Assembly: GCF_038396675.1 (NCBI RefSeq)
Contig: NC_088930.1
Location: 41,132,501-41,196,500 of the forward strand
DNA from: Hydra vulgaris
Taxonomy: Eukaryota > Cnidaria > Hydrozoa > Anthoathecata > Hydridae
DNA: 64,000 nt
Reading direction: 5' to 3'
Shown here piece after piece: positions 46,200 to 57,567 of this stretch (its first letter is position 1; each line of letters starts with the position of its first letter). The position numbers were made by a program, and so were the translations under genes. The notes under the pieces are model-generated. The model had not been told where the DNA came from, ran no database searches, and saw only the letters and a program-made list of their open reading frames with translations.

Positions 46200-48200
46200 G
46201 AAGCCAGATTTGGATTTATTTGGTAGTTCTGCTCGAAATTTTCTACACTGCAAAATCATGTCGTGATATGTCGTGATATGTGTCGTGATATGTGTTCAAA
46301 AACTTTCATAGCTGTTGCTAATATGTCTTTAATGACACGTTCAACTGCCTGAGAAATGCTTGGAATAACACTCACGACATCATCAACGTGGAACTGGAAA
46401 TGTTTAAGATCATCATTAGAAACAGTTGATAAAAGTGGTGGTGTTATGATTGCAACAGACCAGTCGATCATTTTTATAAATGATAAAGCTTCCCAATCAA
46501 GCTTGATGCATGATTTATCAAGTCACATATCGGGCTACTTTATGATGTAGCTCGTGCGTCAATTGTTTTGTCACACGAAAACTGATAAATTGATACATTT
46601 TTATATGTAACTCCTCCAAAAAAAATGTTATCAGGATGAGCAAAATAACAGTTATTTTGCAACACTGGTTTAAGTATTTTCCAGTCTTCCTTCCCTAGTT
46701 CATAGCACTCTTTCATAAGATAAAATAAATATTTTACTTCGTCAAGGCAGGAAGAATGACTCTTTATGTTGAATCACGATGGCACATAAACATTTCGGAT
46801 GAATCTTGCAATCTATGCAGTGGTTTTGAAGGACTTTAAATACGACTGGCCTTTGTTAGTTATCATGTATGGCGGAAATTTTCTATAACAGTCTGGAGGA
46901 ACAATATTTGATCACAAGCAGTATATTCCTACAGAACGGCTAAGCAAGCTTCGAGAAGGTATCCTGATCAAAGCTTAAATCATTTTTAATATCAACATTT
47001 ACATCCGTAACTTTAGTTAAGAACCTGTTTAAAGTTCACAGCTAAATCTTTTAGATCAAAATCTAGTACAATGTCTATTTTACCTGTTAAAGTAGTTGAA
47101 CCTGCTGAACGTTCACCATCCAGAACGGAGAAATATTTTCTAAAAGGTAGTTCATTTGCATGTTACGAGCAGACCAACTATTGTAATATTCTCCCAAGAC
47201 GTTTTTCTAATTTTCTGATTACTCCATTGTGTTGTTGTGTTATTCACAGCACCATCCCAAACGACTACAGCTAAAGTGTGTGATGATTTAATGCTATTGA
47301 TGCTCAGTAATATTTTTTGTGCAATATCAACAACTTTACTACTTTGTGGTATAGAATGATTGACATTTTGCAGAAATGATACTACCACATTATGTATTTT
47401 TTTAAATTTCGTCAGACGCCACTGATTTTATCAAAAGTGATATCCTGCTTCCCATCAAATCCAATGCAAAGTACTTTATGGACTTCAACAGCATGCTTTT
47501 TTATTTACCTTTTTTCTCCAAAATGTATTTTTCTGACGAATAAGTTTTGCTGGATCAATAGCATTCTCTGGTGTTAGAAGGTCTAAATATTTTAGTACGG
47601 CATTTTTTATTAGGCAAGCATCCTTGTTACTGATTTTATACCAATCTATGACGCTACATAACTCAGGATATTGTTTAGTGTTGTAAATCTTGATCTCTTC
47701 GTCACTTGGCAATTTATTATGACTTGAAATCACTTTATAACTTGACATCATCTCATCATCTGACATCTCAATCGGCAAAAATTCTTCATCAGACTTTTAC
47801 TGTTCATTATCACTGCAATATGTTTCACTTGGATCAATTTCTTTATTAAACTTCATCTTCTTATCTTTAATCGGTAATTGCATGTTTTACTTTTTCTTTT
47901 TTTTTCTCTTCTGCAGTTTAATTGTTTCTTCTTTGTTTGCTTTTCCTATTATCATCTTCTGTACCGTTTTTTGATCTATCCAGAATTCCAATTCAAGTGT
48001 TGAAATTTTTTTTGGTAGTGGGCATAAACAAGTTGACCTTTTTCAAACACCATTATCAAAACACTTACACAGACAAATATCGATTTGGTCTAACATTTGT
48101 AAATTTGATTTAAATTTTGCAGACGACTTTTTGCCACTAGGGTATTTACCAAGACCGTGTACTTTGTTAATTTGTCTCGTTATGTGAATAACTAAGCTGC
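46200..48200 (-). mobile_element. Decayed coding sequence of an uncharacterised transposon
   Basis: Minus-strand segments, in order: 47485-47778 (MPIEMSDDEMMSSYKVISS ... CSVIDWYKISNKDACLIKNA), 47152-47388 (VVSFLQNVNHSIPQSSKVVD, HTLAVVVWDGAVNNTT), scattered pieces near 46850-47050, and 46256-46471 (FQFHVDDVVSVIPSISQAVERVIKDI). The pattern resembles multi-copy hypothetical proteins of cnidarians and insects with a CDGxxVN block followed by a C-terminal QAVER block, which behave as transposon proteins. Many stops are present. The class is not certain. Confidence 0.5.
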
Positions 48201-48876
48201 TGATTTCAATGGTAGGAATTCTTGCTTAGTTGTTCAGTGCTTTAATTTCATTAGCTATGACTGTTGCTCTTTTAGTAACACTTACACAATTGTCATTTTT
48301 TAATAAGTTTTATGCTTTAAAACGCCAACAGAAGTTGGCTGTTGATTTGTTTGGAGTGGTATAGATGGTCCAAGAACACCATGTTTCGTTTCACTTTGTA
48401 AATTTAACAGTAACCATTTTTGTTTTCAATTTTAACTAATTAAACTAAAACAAAAAAACAAACAATGTAATTTAAACGTAATATATACAAGCAAATATCT
48501 TATAATGAAGTGCAGAATTATGTTAATGTTTGCATGTTAGTTGTAGGTTGGTAGTGAAAATAAAATTTTTAATTTTTTTCACGTTTGTTAGGTAGTATTA
48601 CAAGTTTTAAGGAATGTTTCATAAATTTTTTTTTTGACTCATTCTTACATATATTTAGGCATCAATTTACATAAATTTAGGCATCAATATATTTGAACCA
48701 TATTATTTGAACTTATAATATCATATTTGAACGATATTCCATTATATTTAAATCGTATTCTTGTTCATTAGGTTGTAAGAAAATATATATACATTTAAAC
48801 ATCAATAAAATTACTGAGGAGAAAGTACAATAATTAGTAATGATAAATCATCTCTAATTTAAAAAAATAGTGAAGT

Positions 48877-48962
48877 TTTTGAACGAATTTATATCTATTA
48901 CTTCCCTCCCAATTTCCAAGAGCTGAACGAATGTATATCTATTACTCCCCTCCCAACTCACG
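48877..48962. repeat. Tandem duplication, about 43 bp, two copies
   Basis: GAACGAAT(T/G)TATATCTATT ACT(T/C)CCCTCCCAA occurs twice, separated by AGAGCT. Confidence 0.7.
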
Positions 48963-49138
48963 CTTACGCACAAACGCACAACAGCGACGTTTTTTGTTTT
49001 CCAAGCTTTTGAGCTTTAAAAGCTAGACAGCCTATTGAAGAAACAAGCTAAATGGATAAATAGTAAGTTTCAAACTGTGTTACAGATTTTTTATTTTAAA
49101 ATAAATGAAAAAGCAAAACATATGTTTATATTTTCCGT

Positions 49139-49144
49139 TTTATT
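49139..49144 (-). terminator. Polyadenylation signal for the ETS gene
   Basis: AATAAA on the minus strand about 70 nt after the ETS stop codon. Confidence 0.5.
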
Positions 49145-49213
49145 ACAAAAAACAAACAAAACAACTTTAATATAAAAAAATTGAATAATAAATATAGAAT
49201 AATAAATTTAAAG

Positions 49214-50209
49214 TCAGTTTAAAACCTCCTTAACAAATGGAAAAGCGATATTTGTACTGTTGTCAAAGTTATCTGAATTAAAAATGATATTAGAAGCATG
49301 GATAATGGGATTACTGAACTCTGATAACATTCTGATATCAAACTTGTATGCGTATCGTTTGCCATGTATTTTAGACAAAATATTTTTTTCATAATAGTAT
49401 CGTAATGCTCGTCCAAGTTTTTCATAGTTCATACTTGGTTTATTTTTACGTTGGCCCCATCTTCTTGCTACTTCTTCAGGATCATTTAATTGAAATTCTC
49501 CATTTTCTCCGGTCCACTGAATAATTTTTGAATTTAGTGGATTGCTTAGAAGTTCTAATAAAAAAATCCACAATTTAACTTGACCTGAATTTATTTGAAT
49601 ATTAGAAATGTTTGACTTATTTAAATAAAATGGATGATGTAAGAACTTCTTATATTTAACACTGGAAGGGTATGAACACTCTGATAAGCTTGTCGGATCA
49701 CCATACAAACAAAGTGCTGAAGCAGCGTAATCCGTTGTACTATATTGATAGGGATAACTTGTGTGTTCTGACATCAACGAGTAATTCAAATTTTGAAGCT
49801 GCAAGCAACTCATAGAATTATAGTACAGTCTGCACAAGTATGAAATGAGGATATCTCCTCCGTATGCTGATGAATAGTGAAGAAACTCCTCTCGTGTTAA
49901 TTTACATAAAGCTTTTCCATCAAACATATCGAAAGCGTTAACACTGATATCTTTTAAACTAAATTCTTCGATTGCCCAATGGACCCAATAACGAACTTGT
50001 TCTCTTGTCCAAAGCTGTGGTTCAATGGGCATAAATAGGCTGATTTGATTTTTAAATTCAAAAGTTTTTTTTTTCAGGTTTGAGTCGCATTGGACTAATG
50101 AGCTCGGAGTACTTATATCTTCAATCTTGCAGTTATCGATTTTGAACCCAATGTTAAGTTTATTTAAATCAAGTCTTGTAGAACCCGTCAAATCTTCGAT
50201 ACGTAACAT
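49214..50209 (-). CDS. ETS-family transcription factor, PNT + ETS domains, intronless
   Basis: One uninterrupted 331-codon frame. Residues about 65-130 form a Pointed/SAM domain ([46 protein letters not shown]). A linker of about 80 residues follows. Residues about 213-297 form a full ETS DNA-binding domain: [62 protein letters not shown] and [10 protein letters not shown]. Both DNA-contacting Arg residues of RALRYYY are present. The [10 protein letters not shown] ending is most like ERG/FLI-type ETS proteins, while the rest also resembles ETS1/GABPA, so no orthologue is named. It would act in the nucleus on GGAA sites. The absence of introns suggests a retrocopy or a lineage-specific intronless member. 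It is intact. Confidence 0.92.
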   Translation of the reverse strand: MLRIEDLTGSTRLDLNKLNIGFKIDNCKIEDISTPSSLVQCDSNLKKKTFEFKNQISLFMPIEPQLWTREQVRYWVHWAIEEFSLKDISVNAFDMFDGKALCKLTREEFLHYSSAYGGDILISYLCRLYYNSMSCLQLQNLNYSLMSEHTSYPYQYSTTDYAASALCLYGDPTSLSECSYPSSVKYKKFLHHPFYLNKSNISNIQINSGQVKLWIFLLELLSNPLNSKIIQWTGENGEFQLNDPEEVARRWGQRKNKPSMNYEKLGRALRYYYEKNILSKIHGKRYAYKFDIRMLSEFSNPIIHASNIIFNSDNFDNSTNIAFPFVKEVLN

Positions 50210-50745
50210 TCTTTTTATTATTGCAGTTATTTAACACTCTACTTTTTAATGGACAATAAATTAGAACGTTTTTCAAATACAGTTAAAAATTGATATTAGA
50301 TTTGAAGTATTTTGCAAAATACATACATAACTTTTTACCCAAGAGAATACTAACAAAAAAAACTCGTTTGCAATTTGCTTTTTTAAAACTAATTTAAAAA
50401 TTACGTAAATAATCCTGTTTTTTTATTATTATTAAAAAAAAGAAACGATACAATGCTTAATTAAATCGGCGATACAAAGCTTGAATAAAAAGCGATTCAA
50501 TGCATAATTAAATCAGTAAACTACTTTAATTTACCTAATTTACGAGATAGTTACGCGTATGGTTTTTAGAATTTTCTTATTTTAAATAGGGGTGAAGGAA
50601 AAAGCAGCGGATGAAGAATTTATAAAATTAGAGCACTTTTAATTTTATGGATAAACAATAATCTTTAATTAATAAATAACTAAGAATTCATTTAAAATAT
50701 TTCTTATTTAAGATTTTTTATTAAACAAAGGGATTATCAACCCAG
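50210..50745. other. Upstream region of the ETS gene
   Basis: AT-rich. A partial duplication around CGATACAA(T/A)GCTT / CGATTCAATGC occurs near 50447-50500. No promoter motif can be called with confidence. Confidence 0.4.
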
Positions 50746-50850
50746 TGGACGTCCTAAGACGTCCGACGGACGTCGAATGGATGTCCAGACGTCCATTGGA
50801 CATTTTTTAGACGTCTTAGGACGTCCAACTCTACTGGGAAGAACGCAAAA
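50746..50850. repeat. ACGTC-rich hairpin, MITE-like
   Basis: Outer arms CCCAGTGGACGTCCTAAGAC and, on the reverse strand, CCCAGTAGAGTTGGACGTCC with CTAAGACGTC. GGACGT(C) or its variants recur at least seven times in about 90 bp. Confidence 0.7.
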
Positions 50851-51147
50851 AAATTACCTTTGTTTTTATTTTTTTAGGGGGGAGGGGGTGCGGCACGGAA
50901 CCTCCTGTGTTAACCGTATTAGTTTTACCGACAATTTAATGACTATTCTAAAGTATTTATATTTTCAGCACTTAAATTATTTCAAGAAATGAATTTTTTT
51001 TCTGAAAAAGCACTAAAACGAGATAAATAAATCATACTACTCCTATTATAGAAATAACTGAAATAGACATCGAAAATCTGCATATGCTCTCGGCATTCCT
51101 GCTAATTCTAAGAAATGTTAGTATAGCGCCGGGTTATTTATTTTTAA

Positions 51148-51242
51148 AAGTTACGTTCTAAATTTATTTTAAATGTCTTTTAAACGTTTTCTAAACATTC
51201 TTCTTAAAGAACGTTTAAAAGACATTGAGAACGTAACTAAAT
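51148..51242. repeat. Inverted-repeat element, about 95 bp
   Basis: AGTTACGTTCT at the left pairs with AGAACGTAACT at the right. Inside, AATGTCTTTTAAACGTT pairs with AACGTTTAAAAGACATT. Confidence 0.8.
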
Positions 51243-51599
51243 GCTAAAAGCCCGTAGGGATATAAAAATTATTTTAGGACTATCTAGCTGGAAATTTAAT
51301 TTCCATTCTGGTTGTATAACTTTTTTCAGCTAGAACAAAAAGTTAAATATAAAACCAAAAAAGTAAAAAAAAACACTCTCTTCTCTGATAAAACCGCACA
51401 CTTAATTAATTACTTTTAGTTTTTTCGCGATTGACTAAGCGCCTATCTTTATCTAATTAACAGTGTTAATTCCGGTTAAACTATAAATAAATTATTATGT
51501 TATTTGCTAATACAGCAATTATTTACTCATTAAAAAATTAATTATTACGTTATTTTTCAATATAAGCATCACTTATATTGAAACAACTCACTCACTTCA

Positions 51600-52114
51600 A
51601 AATGTCAACTAAAAAAAAAGTTCAATGAAGATGAAATACTAGCCACATTAACTGATATGAATTAAAACAATACGTCACACTCAAACATGGCGTTCCAGTC
51701 TTAACACTCAAAGGTTGCAAATATAACAACAACTAAGATTTCTATGGCTCAGAATGTGTAACTGGCTACCATAACGCAAAGATTAATCGCACATATTTGA
51801 AAATGGTAAGCCTGGCAAAGACTGGTTTTATGCCTATATGAAGAAATTGTCAAAAGAAATTGTCAAACAAGAAAAACGGAGAATTTATCATCTAACAGAA
51901 CTGCTCCTTGTGTGCCACAAATAATTGATTGTTATTTTTAATGTATTACCAAACAATATCAACAGAATGGTATAACTTCTGGGTCGCATATTTGGAACTG
52001 TGATGAAACAGGTTTTTCGGGTGATCAAGCCAAAGCAACCGTAGTGTACTGAAAAGGGAAAAGACGTACATTTATATCATCTTGCTCTGTTACTGCGTCA
52101 TTGTCTTTAACGGT
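51600..52114 (+). pseudogene. Pogo-like transposase fragment
   Basis: Frame-broken plus-strand sequence: KKKVQ near the start, VPVLTLKGCKYN (helix-turn-helix), GKDWFYAYMKKLSKEIVKQE near 51815, then FKCITKQYQQ-like and CDETGFSGDQAKAT near 52005. The piece closely resembles the minus-strand fragment at 57289-57567, so both come from one family. It ends at a perfect hairpin where LINE sequence begins. Confidence 0.7.
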
Positions 52115-52161
52115 CTTGTTGATAAAGAATATTTATACTATAAATATTCTTTATCAACAAG
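52115..52161. repeat. Perfect hairpin, 23-bp arms, 1-nt loop
   Basis: Arms 52115-52137 and 52139-52161 are exact reverse complements. It lies exactly at the join between the pogo-like and LINE fragments. Confidence 0.9.
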
Positions 52162-54882
52162 GTATATTACTATTAATTGACAAGCCAACTCGTGTTACTC
52201 ATCAAACTAAAACACTCATAGACAATATCTTTATTAATAATTTTTCAAAATATAACACTCAAAGTGGGATCATAAAAACCGATGTAAGTGATCATTTTCC
52301 AATCTTTTTTACTTCTAATTCAATATGCAAAGAAAAATCTGATGGGATAATAAACAAAATAATATATATATAAAAAAAAGGGAAATAAATTAAAATAGTA
52401 TTCAAATTTTTCGCGGTCACTTATCGCTAATAAACTGGCAACAACTTATTAACTACAAAGACGCAAATAAAGCTTATTAACATTTTATCTGTGAGTTCAG
52501 TAATGCTTTTGAAAAAGCATTTCCAAAGCAAGAAAAAAGAGTCAAGCTCAAAAATTTACAAAGTCCATGGATTTCACAAGGCTTTATCAAATCTTCCACA
52601 AAAAAAAAAACTCTACGAAAAATATTAAAAAAAAAACAACCTACAAAAATGAAAAAAAATATAAAACGAACCTTTTTAAAAAAATTAAGAAACAAGCTAC
52701 AAAAAACTATTATTCAAATCTTTTACAAAATAATATTGGTAATAATAAAAAAACATTGGATGTTAAAAAAGAAGTAATAGGAAAGGAAAAGATTGATCCA
52801 GGTAATATCCTGCCAAACCATTTAAATATCGATAACAAAAACATTGTTATTAATGATCAAAAAAAGATTGCTGAAGGTTTTAACAATTATTTTACAAACA
52901 TCGGAAACACACTAGCTAATAAAATAACTCAAAGTAAAAAAATATTTAAATCATGTTTAAAAGAAGTGTGCTTTGTAATGGACGAGTTTGACTTATCTTC
53001 TGATGAGCTTCGAAACCCATTTAAAACAATACAATCAAAAACGAATCCGGGCCTTGATGATATCAGCTCTCATGTGGTTAAAGAAGTTTATGATGTTATT
53101 TAATATCCCCTATTGTATATCTTTAATCTCTCATTAAAAAGCGGAGTTTTTTCTGAACACCTAAAATTAGCACGCGTAGTTCCGATATATAAAAGCGGAG
53201 ATAACTCTACTTTATCAAACTATAGGCCTATCTCCATACTTTCATGCTTCTCGAAAGTATTAGTACGCATTATGTACAACGGACTTTTTTCATACCTCCA
53301 AAATCACAATATCCTTTTTAATAACCAATACGGATTTAAAAAAGACCATTCAACTGAACATGCAGTAATAAAGTTAGTTAACGAAATTTTGAATGGGTTT
53401 GACAAAAATCAATATCTGTCAAAGGCGTTCGATACAGTGGATCACAAGATCCTTCTATAAAAACTTAGTAATTATGGTATAAAAAATAAAAATCTAAAAT
53501 GGTTTAGATGCTATCTAAACAATCGTAAACAAGCTTTGTATTACAATAAAACTTACACTTCCCTTCAAACCATTACTTGTGGCGTTCCCCAGGGATCTAT
53601 TCTTGGTCCTTTGCATTTTCTTGTCTATATTAACGACATATTTTTGTCTTCTCGTATACTGAATTTTTATTCTTTTTGCAGATGACCCAAGCTTTCTACA
53701 CCCACTCAAATATTAAAACTATTTTTAACATAGTAAATCAGGAGCTTGAAGAGCTAAGCGATTGGTTGAAAGCTAACAAACTTTAAATGAATGTATGGTT
53801 TCTGATGGTTTTGTGAAAAGAATGTATTTGCTAAAAAAGCAAATACATTCTTTTCACAAAACCATCAGAGTCAGACACATTACCATTAAAACTTCCAGAT
53901 ATTTTAGTTGACAAAACAATATTAAAAAGAGCATTTTCTGTGAAGTTTCTAGGAGTCATTCTAGATGAACATATTAGCTGGAAAGAGCTTATCAAGTTGT
54001 TAGAAAATAAAATATCTAAAAGCATTGGGATTATGCATTAAACTAAGTATATTTTAAATAAAGTATGTCTTAAAAGTTTATACTTTGCATTTGTTCATAG
54101 CTACATTAGCTACTGTAATGTTGCCTGGGCAAATTCTTACCAATCAAAACTAGCCTTAGTCTATAAAAAACAAAAGCAAGCATGCCGCATATTCACAAAT
54201 GGATATGTTAGTGCTAAACAAATAATGAAAAAACTGAGGGTTCTTAATATTTATGAACAAAACATCTATAGCATCCTTCAGTTTATGTTCAAAGTAAAAA
54301 ATAATTTGGTCCCAAAAATATTCCATAATTACTTCCAACTTATTGATCATAAATACGAAACAAAACATTCTAAGCAGAACTACTATATTCTAAAAATGTC
54401 TTTGAGTCAATCCCAATTCTCAATATCTAGAAGAGGACCACAATTGTGGAACTCATTTCTCACAAATGAGATTAAAACGATAAGCTCTTTTCAACATTTT
54501 AAATGCAATGTTAAACAACAGTTACTTGATCTCAACATTACTGAAACAATTCCTTATTTTTAAAAAAAACTTTCACACGTCTTGAAATTTTTTTTTTTTT
54601 TTTTTTGCATTTACACAATAGCTGAAAATGACTATGGTTATATTTATAAAAATGCATTTAATTGTATTTATATTTATAAAGATACATTTACTGGGCTATT
54701 TTACTTATACGAGTTCTTATATTTATATATATTTAAATATCTTATAATTTGTGTTTATCTTATATTTAATTGATATTTATTGTAAAACATAATTGAAATT
54801 AGCGGGGCAAGATGATAAGACCATCGTTTTCTGCTTGCTCCAATCAATTTGTTACGTTAACAGTTTTGTAAAAAAAAAAAAA
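52139..54882 (+). mobile_element. Non-LTR retrotransposon (jockey/CR1-like), 5'-truncated
   Basis: The start is the end of the endonuclease (LIDKPTRVTHQTKTLIDNIF, TDVSDHFPIFF). Reverse transcriptase follows: ARVVPIYKSGDNSTLSNYRP (about 53170), SKAFDTVDHKILL with a stop at 53459, GVPQGSILGPLHFLVYIND (about 53580), and a frame-broken YADD region (FCRDDPSF near 53680). Then KFLGVILDEHISW, and a C-terminal domain ending RRGPQLWNSFLTNEIKTI with stop near 54563. An A-run (54870-54882) marks the 3' tail. Multiple stops make it inactive. Confidence 0.85.
53802..53870. repeat. Perfect hairpin within LINE coding sequence, 32-bp arms
   Basis: Arms 53802-53833 and 53839-53870 are exact reverse complements with a loop of five A. 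The right arm is the LINE coding sequence (ANTFFxxKPSES-like). The left arm is extra, so it is an inverted copy. Confidence 0.92.
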
Positions 54883-55127
54883 ATTATATTGGCGATAAAG
54901 ATTATATATTTATATAATAATACAAAAAATATGTCACCAAACAAAAAATAAATAAAACAAAAAATTGATTAAAAAATTAAAAAGTAAGCATACACCAATG
55001 AAAGGCTTCAGAATGGAAAAAAAAAAACATTAATGTGTAAATGTAATTTTATATAAAGAATAATTACCATATAAAACATTGTATCATCATGAAATAATAT
55101 TAAATTATTACTAGAAAACGAAGCGCT

Positions 55128-55222
55128 TTCTTAAAAAGAAAGTTGATTCACTTCAGGAATATCTCTTTAAGACAAAGCGCTTTCTGTTAAGAAAGTTGAT
55201 TCTTTTCAGAAATATCTCTATA
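55128..55222. repeat. Tandem duplication, about 50 bp, two copies
   Basis: AGCGCTTTCT ... AAGAAAGTTGATTC ... TTCAG(G/A)AATATCTCT occurs at 55136 and 55180. It lies just left of the mitochondrial rRNA copy. Confidence 0.75.
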
Positions 55223-55264
55223 AGCAAAGTTATTAAATAAGAAACAAATGAAAAAACTTATTAA

Positions 55265-56130
55265 AAGTATTAAAATTTTTATAAATAGAGGGTATTGAAT
55301 TTGAACCAATACCCTCTATATTTAATCGACCCTCTTTATTAAATAGTTACTTTAAATGTTTAGATTCTTTCAGAAATTTTAATAGTTTTTTGAATTAACG
55401 AAATGAAATTTTATTCCTTTCGTACAAAAAGTCTAAAGTAATTTTGTAATTGGAGATAGACCCTTTTTATTAAATAATTACTTAAGTGTTTAGATTCTTT
55501 CAGAAATTTTAATAGTTTTTTGAATTAACTAAATAAAATTTTATTCCTTTCGTACAAAAAGTCTAAAGTAATTTTGTAATTGGAGATAGAAACCTTTCTG
55601 TCTTACGACAAAATGAAGTCAAATCATGAAAGACTTTAGAGGTCAAACAGACCTTTCCCCTCAGTAACTAATGAATTATTAGGGTATCTTAATTTAACAT
55701 AGGTGACAAACTTTGTTTTTGATAAGGAATTTAAAACAAAATTATCCTGTTATCCCTAAGGTAGCTTTTATTAATTAATCGCTATCTATTATTTATTATG
55801 AAAACGGGTCATTATAGCCTATTATAGTTTTATTTATTTAAATAATAAATAAGTTTATTGTATTGCTTATTTTCGTAATTTTTAAAAAACTCAACTCAAC
55901 TTCGAAACTCTAATCTAATTTTAACATTTTTTTATTAATAAAACAAAAAAAGTTTCTAGAAATACTCTATCTCTTCGTCTTACAACTTTAACTAGCATCC
56001 TAACTATTAACTTTAATTTTTTTTTCTTTAGACAGTGAAATATTTGTGTAACCATTTATTCTCTCCATCAATTATGACAACTAATTCCAACCGGCACATC
56101 TAGTTTCTTTTTAGGAATTAAAAAATGTAT
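55265..56130 (-). pseudogene. Nuclear copy of mitochondrial LSU (16S) rRNA
   Basis: On the minus strand the highly conserved peptidyl-transferase-region motif CTACCTTAGGGATAACAGG occurs at 55746-55764. GTACGAAAGGA, conserved near the LSU 3' end, occurs at 55415-55425 and again at 55545-55555. An AAGACGA...AGA block near 55975 matches the LSU motif before domain V. The 3' part is tandemly duplicated with a 130-bp period (about 55340-55600). A hairpin AGAGGGTATTG/CAATACCCTCT lies at the 3' end (55287-55320). Flanking LINE and pogo fragments argue that it is nuclear. Confidence 0.85.
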
Positions 56131-57288
56131 AGACTCGTGTTTGTTGCAACCTAGGCGTAAACCAAAACACGTATGTATTACAGGCAGTTTTACTCAAGTT
56201 TAACACGTGATTTTTTGAGGTTTTAAAGTCAAGTTTATATGTCGCATGCTTTTATCAGTGGTTTCACATTCCTTACTTTTTTTATAACACAAAATAATTA
56301 TAATATGATACTACGTTTCCGTAAAGGTAAAACCATTGGTATTATAACTGATATGGGATCATCCATAAAGTACGTACGCTTGGAGGGGAAGTGGGGGTCT
56401 GTAAATAGCGTATATGAAATGGGAGGGTAGTGAGTCAAATAAAAAAAGTAAGGAGGCTCTAAACAAAAAAAAATTGTAAAATGTTGGGTAGGTAGGTTAA
56501 AAGCGCAGGTAGTTTTAGAAAGGTGGAGGGTACTCAAAAAAGCTTATTAATCTTTTTTTTATTAAAATTTTTATTAAACTTTATTTCAGACCATACGCAG
56601 TTTATTAAGATCCTCGCCCCGTTATTTAATTTTCAAAAAAAGTTTGAATGCAAAATCTTTTTTTCTATAAGAAAATAGGTAGTCTCTCTTTTCAAACCCT
56701 TATTCCATTGAGCATCCTTGACGTGCGAAACCCGGGATTTTTAGGGGATAGGCAAATTGGGAAATATAGGGAATGGCGCATCGCAGTGTACATAAATCAA
56801 CTAATTTATATAGCCATAAGTGCAGTGAGTGTGCATACATCGACTGAGGGTTTGGGTGGGCAGGTTGTATTAAATTGAAAGATTATTCTTTTTCATGTTT
56901 ACGGACTTAAAGGAGACCGTCGGAATAAAAATTTGATAAGAGAGCTTACCATGAAAATAGGTTGTCTCTTTGATGTGTGTTAAAAGAGAAGATTTAACTA
57001 ATTACCTAAGCACAATAATAACATAAGTATATCTATTATGAAATATGTGCAAATGTTTTATTTTATATTTTAAAATATCAATAAAGATTTTAAAAATGTG
57101 CAAGCTTAAGGATTTGATCCACAGCGATTTATTTCACAGAAGTGAAACGCAAAGAGCTAATTACTTCGGCGTATTGTTCGATAAATATTTTGACGCTACT
57201 TAATAAACAAAAGACTTTATTGCCAAAATGCAATTTTCAAGTAAAAGTAAAACGGTAAAACTTGATATAATTTTTAACATTACATAGT
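56131..57288. other. No gene recognised; G-rich repeat-like patch
   Basis: The patch at 56355-56440 (GGGATCATCCATAAAGTACG, then GGGGAAGTGGGGG) resembles the ends of a widespread invertebrate short repeat, but I could not find its matching end with confidence. Confidence 0.3.
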
Positions 57289-57567
57289 TTAAAGTTTACA
57301 TAAATTAAACATTTGCATACACTTTCGTTTACATTTTCTTTTGAAAAAAGTTCTGCAAGTTTTTCTCGCCATGTTGACTTGATCACCCGAAAAACCTGTT
57401 TCATCACAGCTCCAAATACGCGATCCAGATTTTATACCAGACTGTTGATATTGTTTGGTAATGCATTCAAAGTAACGATCAATTATTTCTGGCATACAAG
57501 AAGCAGGTCTGTTAGATACTAAATTCTCCGCTTTTCTTGTTGCAATTTCTTTTGACAATTTCTTCAT
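57289..57567 (-). pseudogene. Pogo-like transposase fragment, second copy
   Basis: The 92-codon minus frame reads MKKLSKEIATRKAENLVSNR, ASCMPEIIDRYFECITKQYQ and WSCDETGFSGDQ, the start of a DDE_1 domain with its first Asp. It corresponds to the plus-strand fragment near 51830-52030. Sequence beyond GDQ is not recognisable. Confidence 0.75.
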
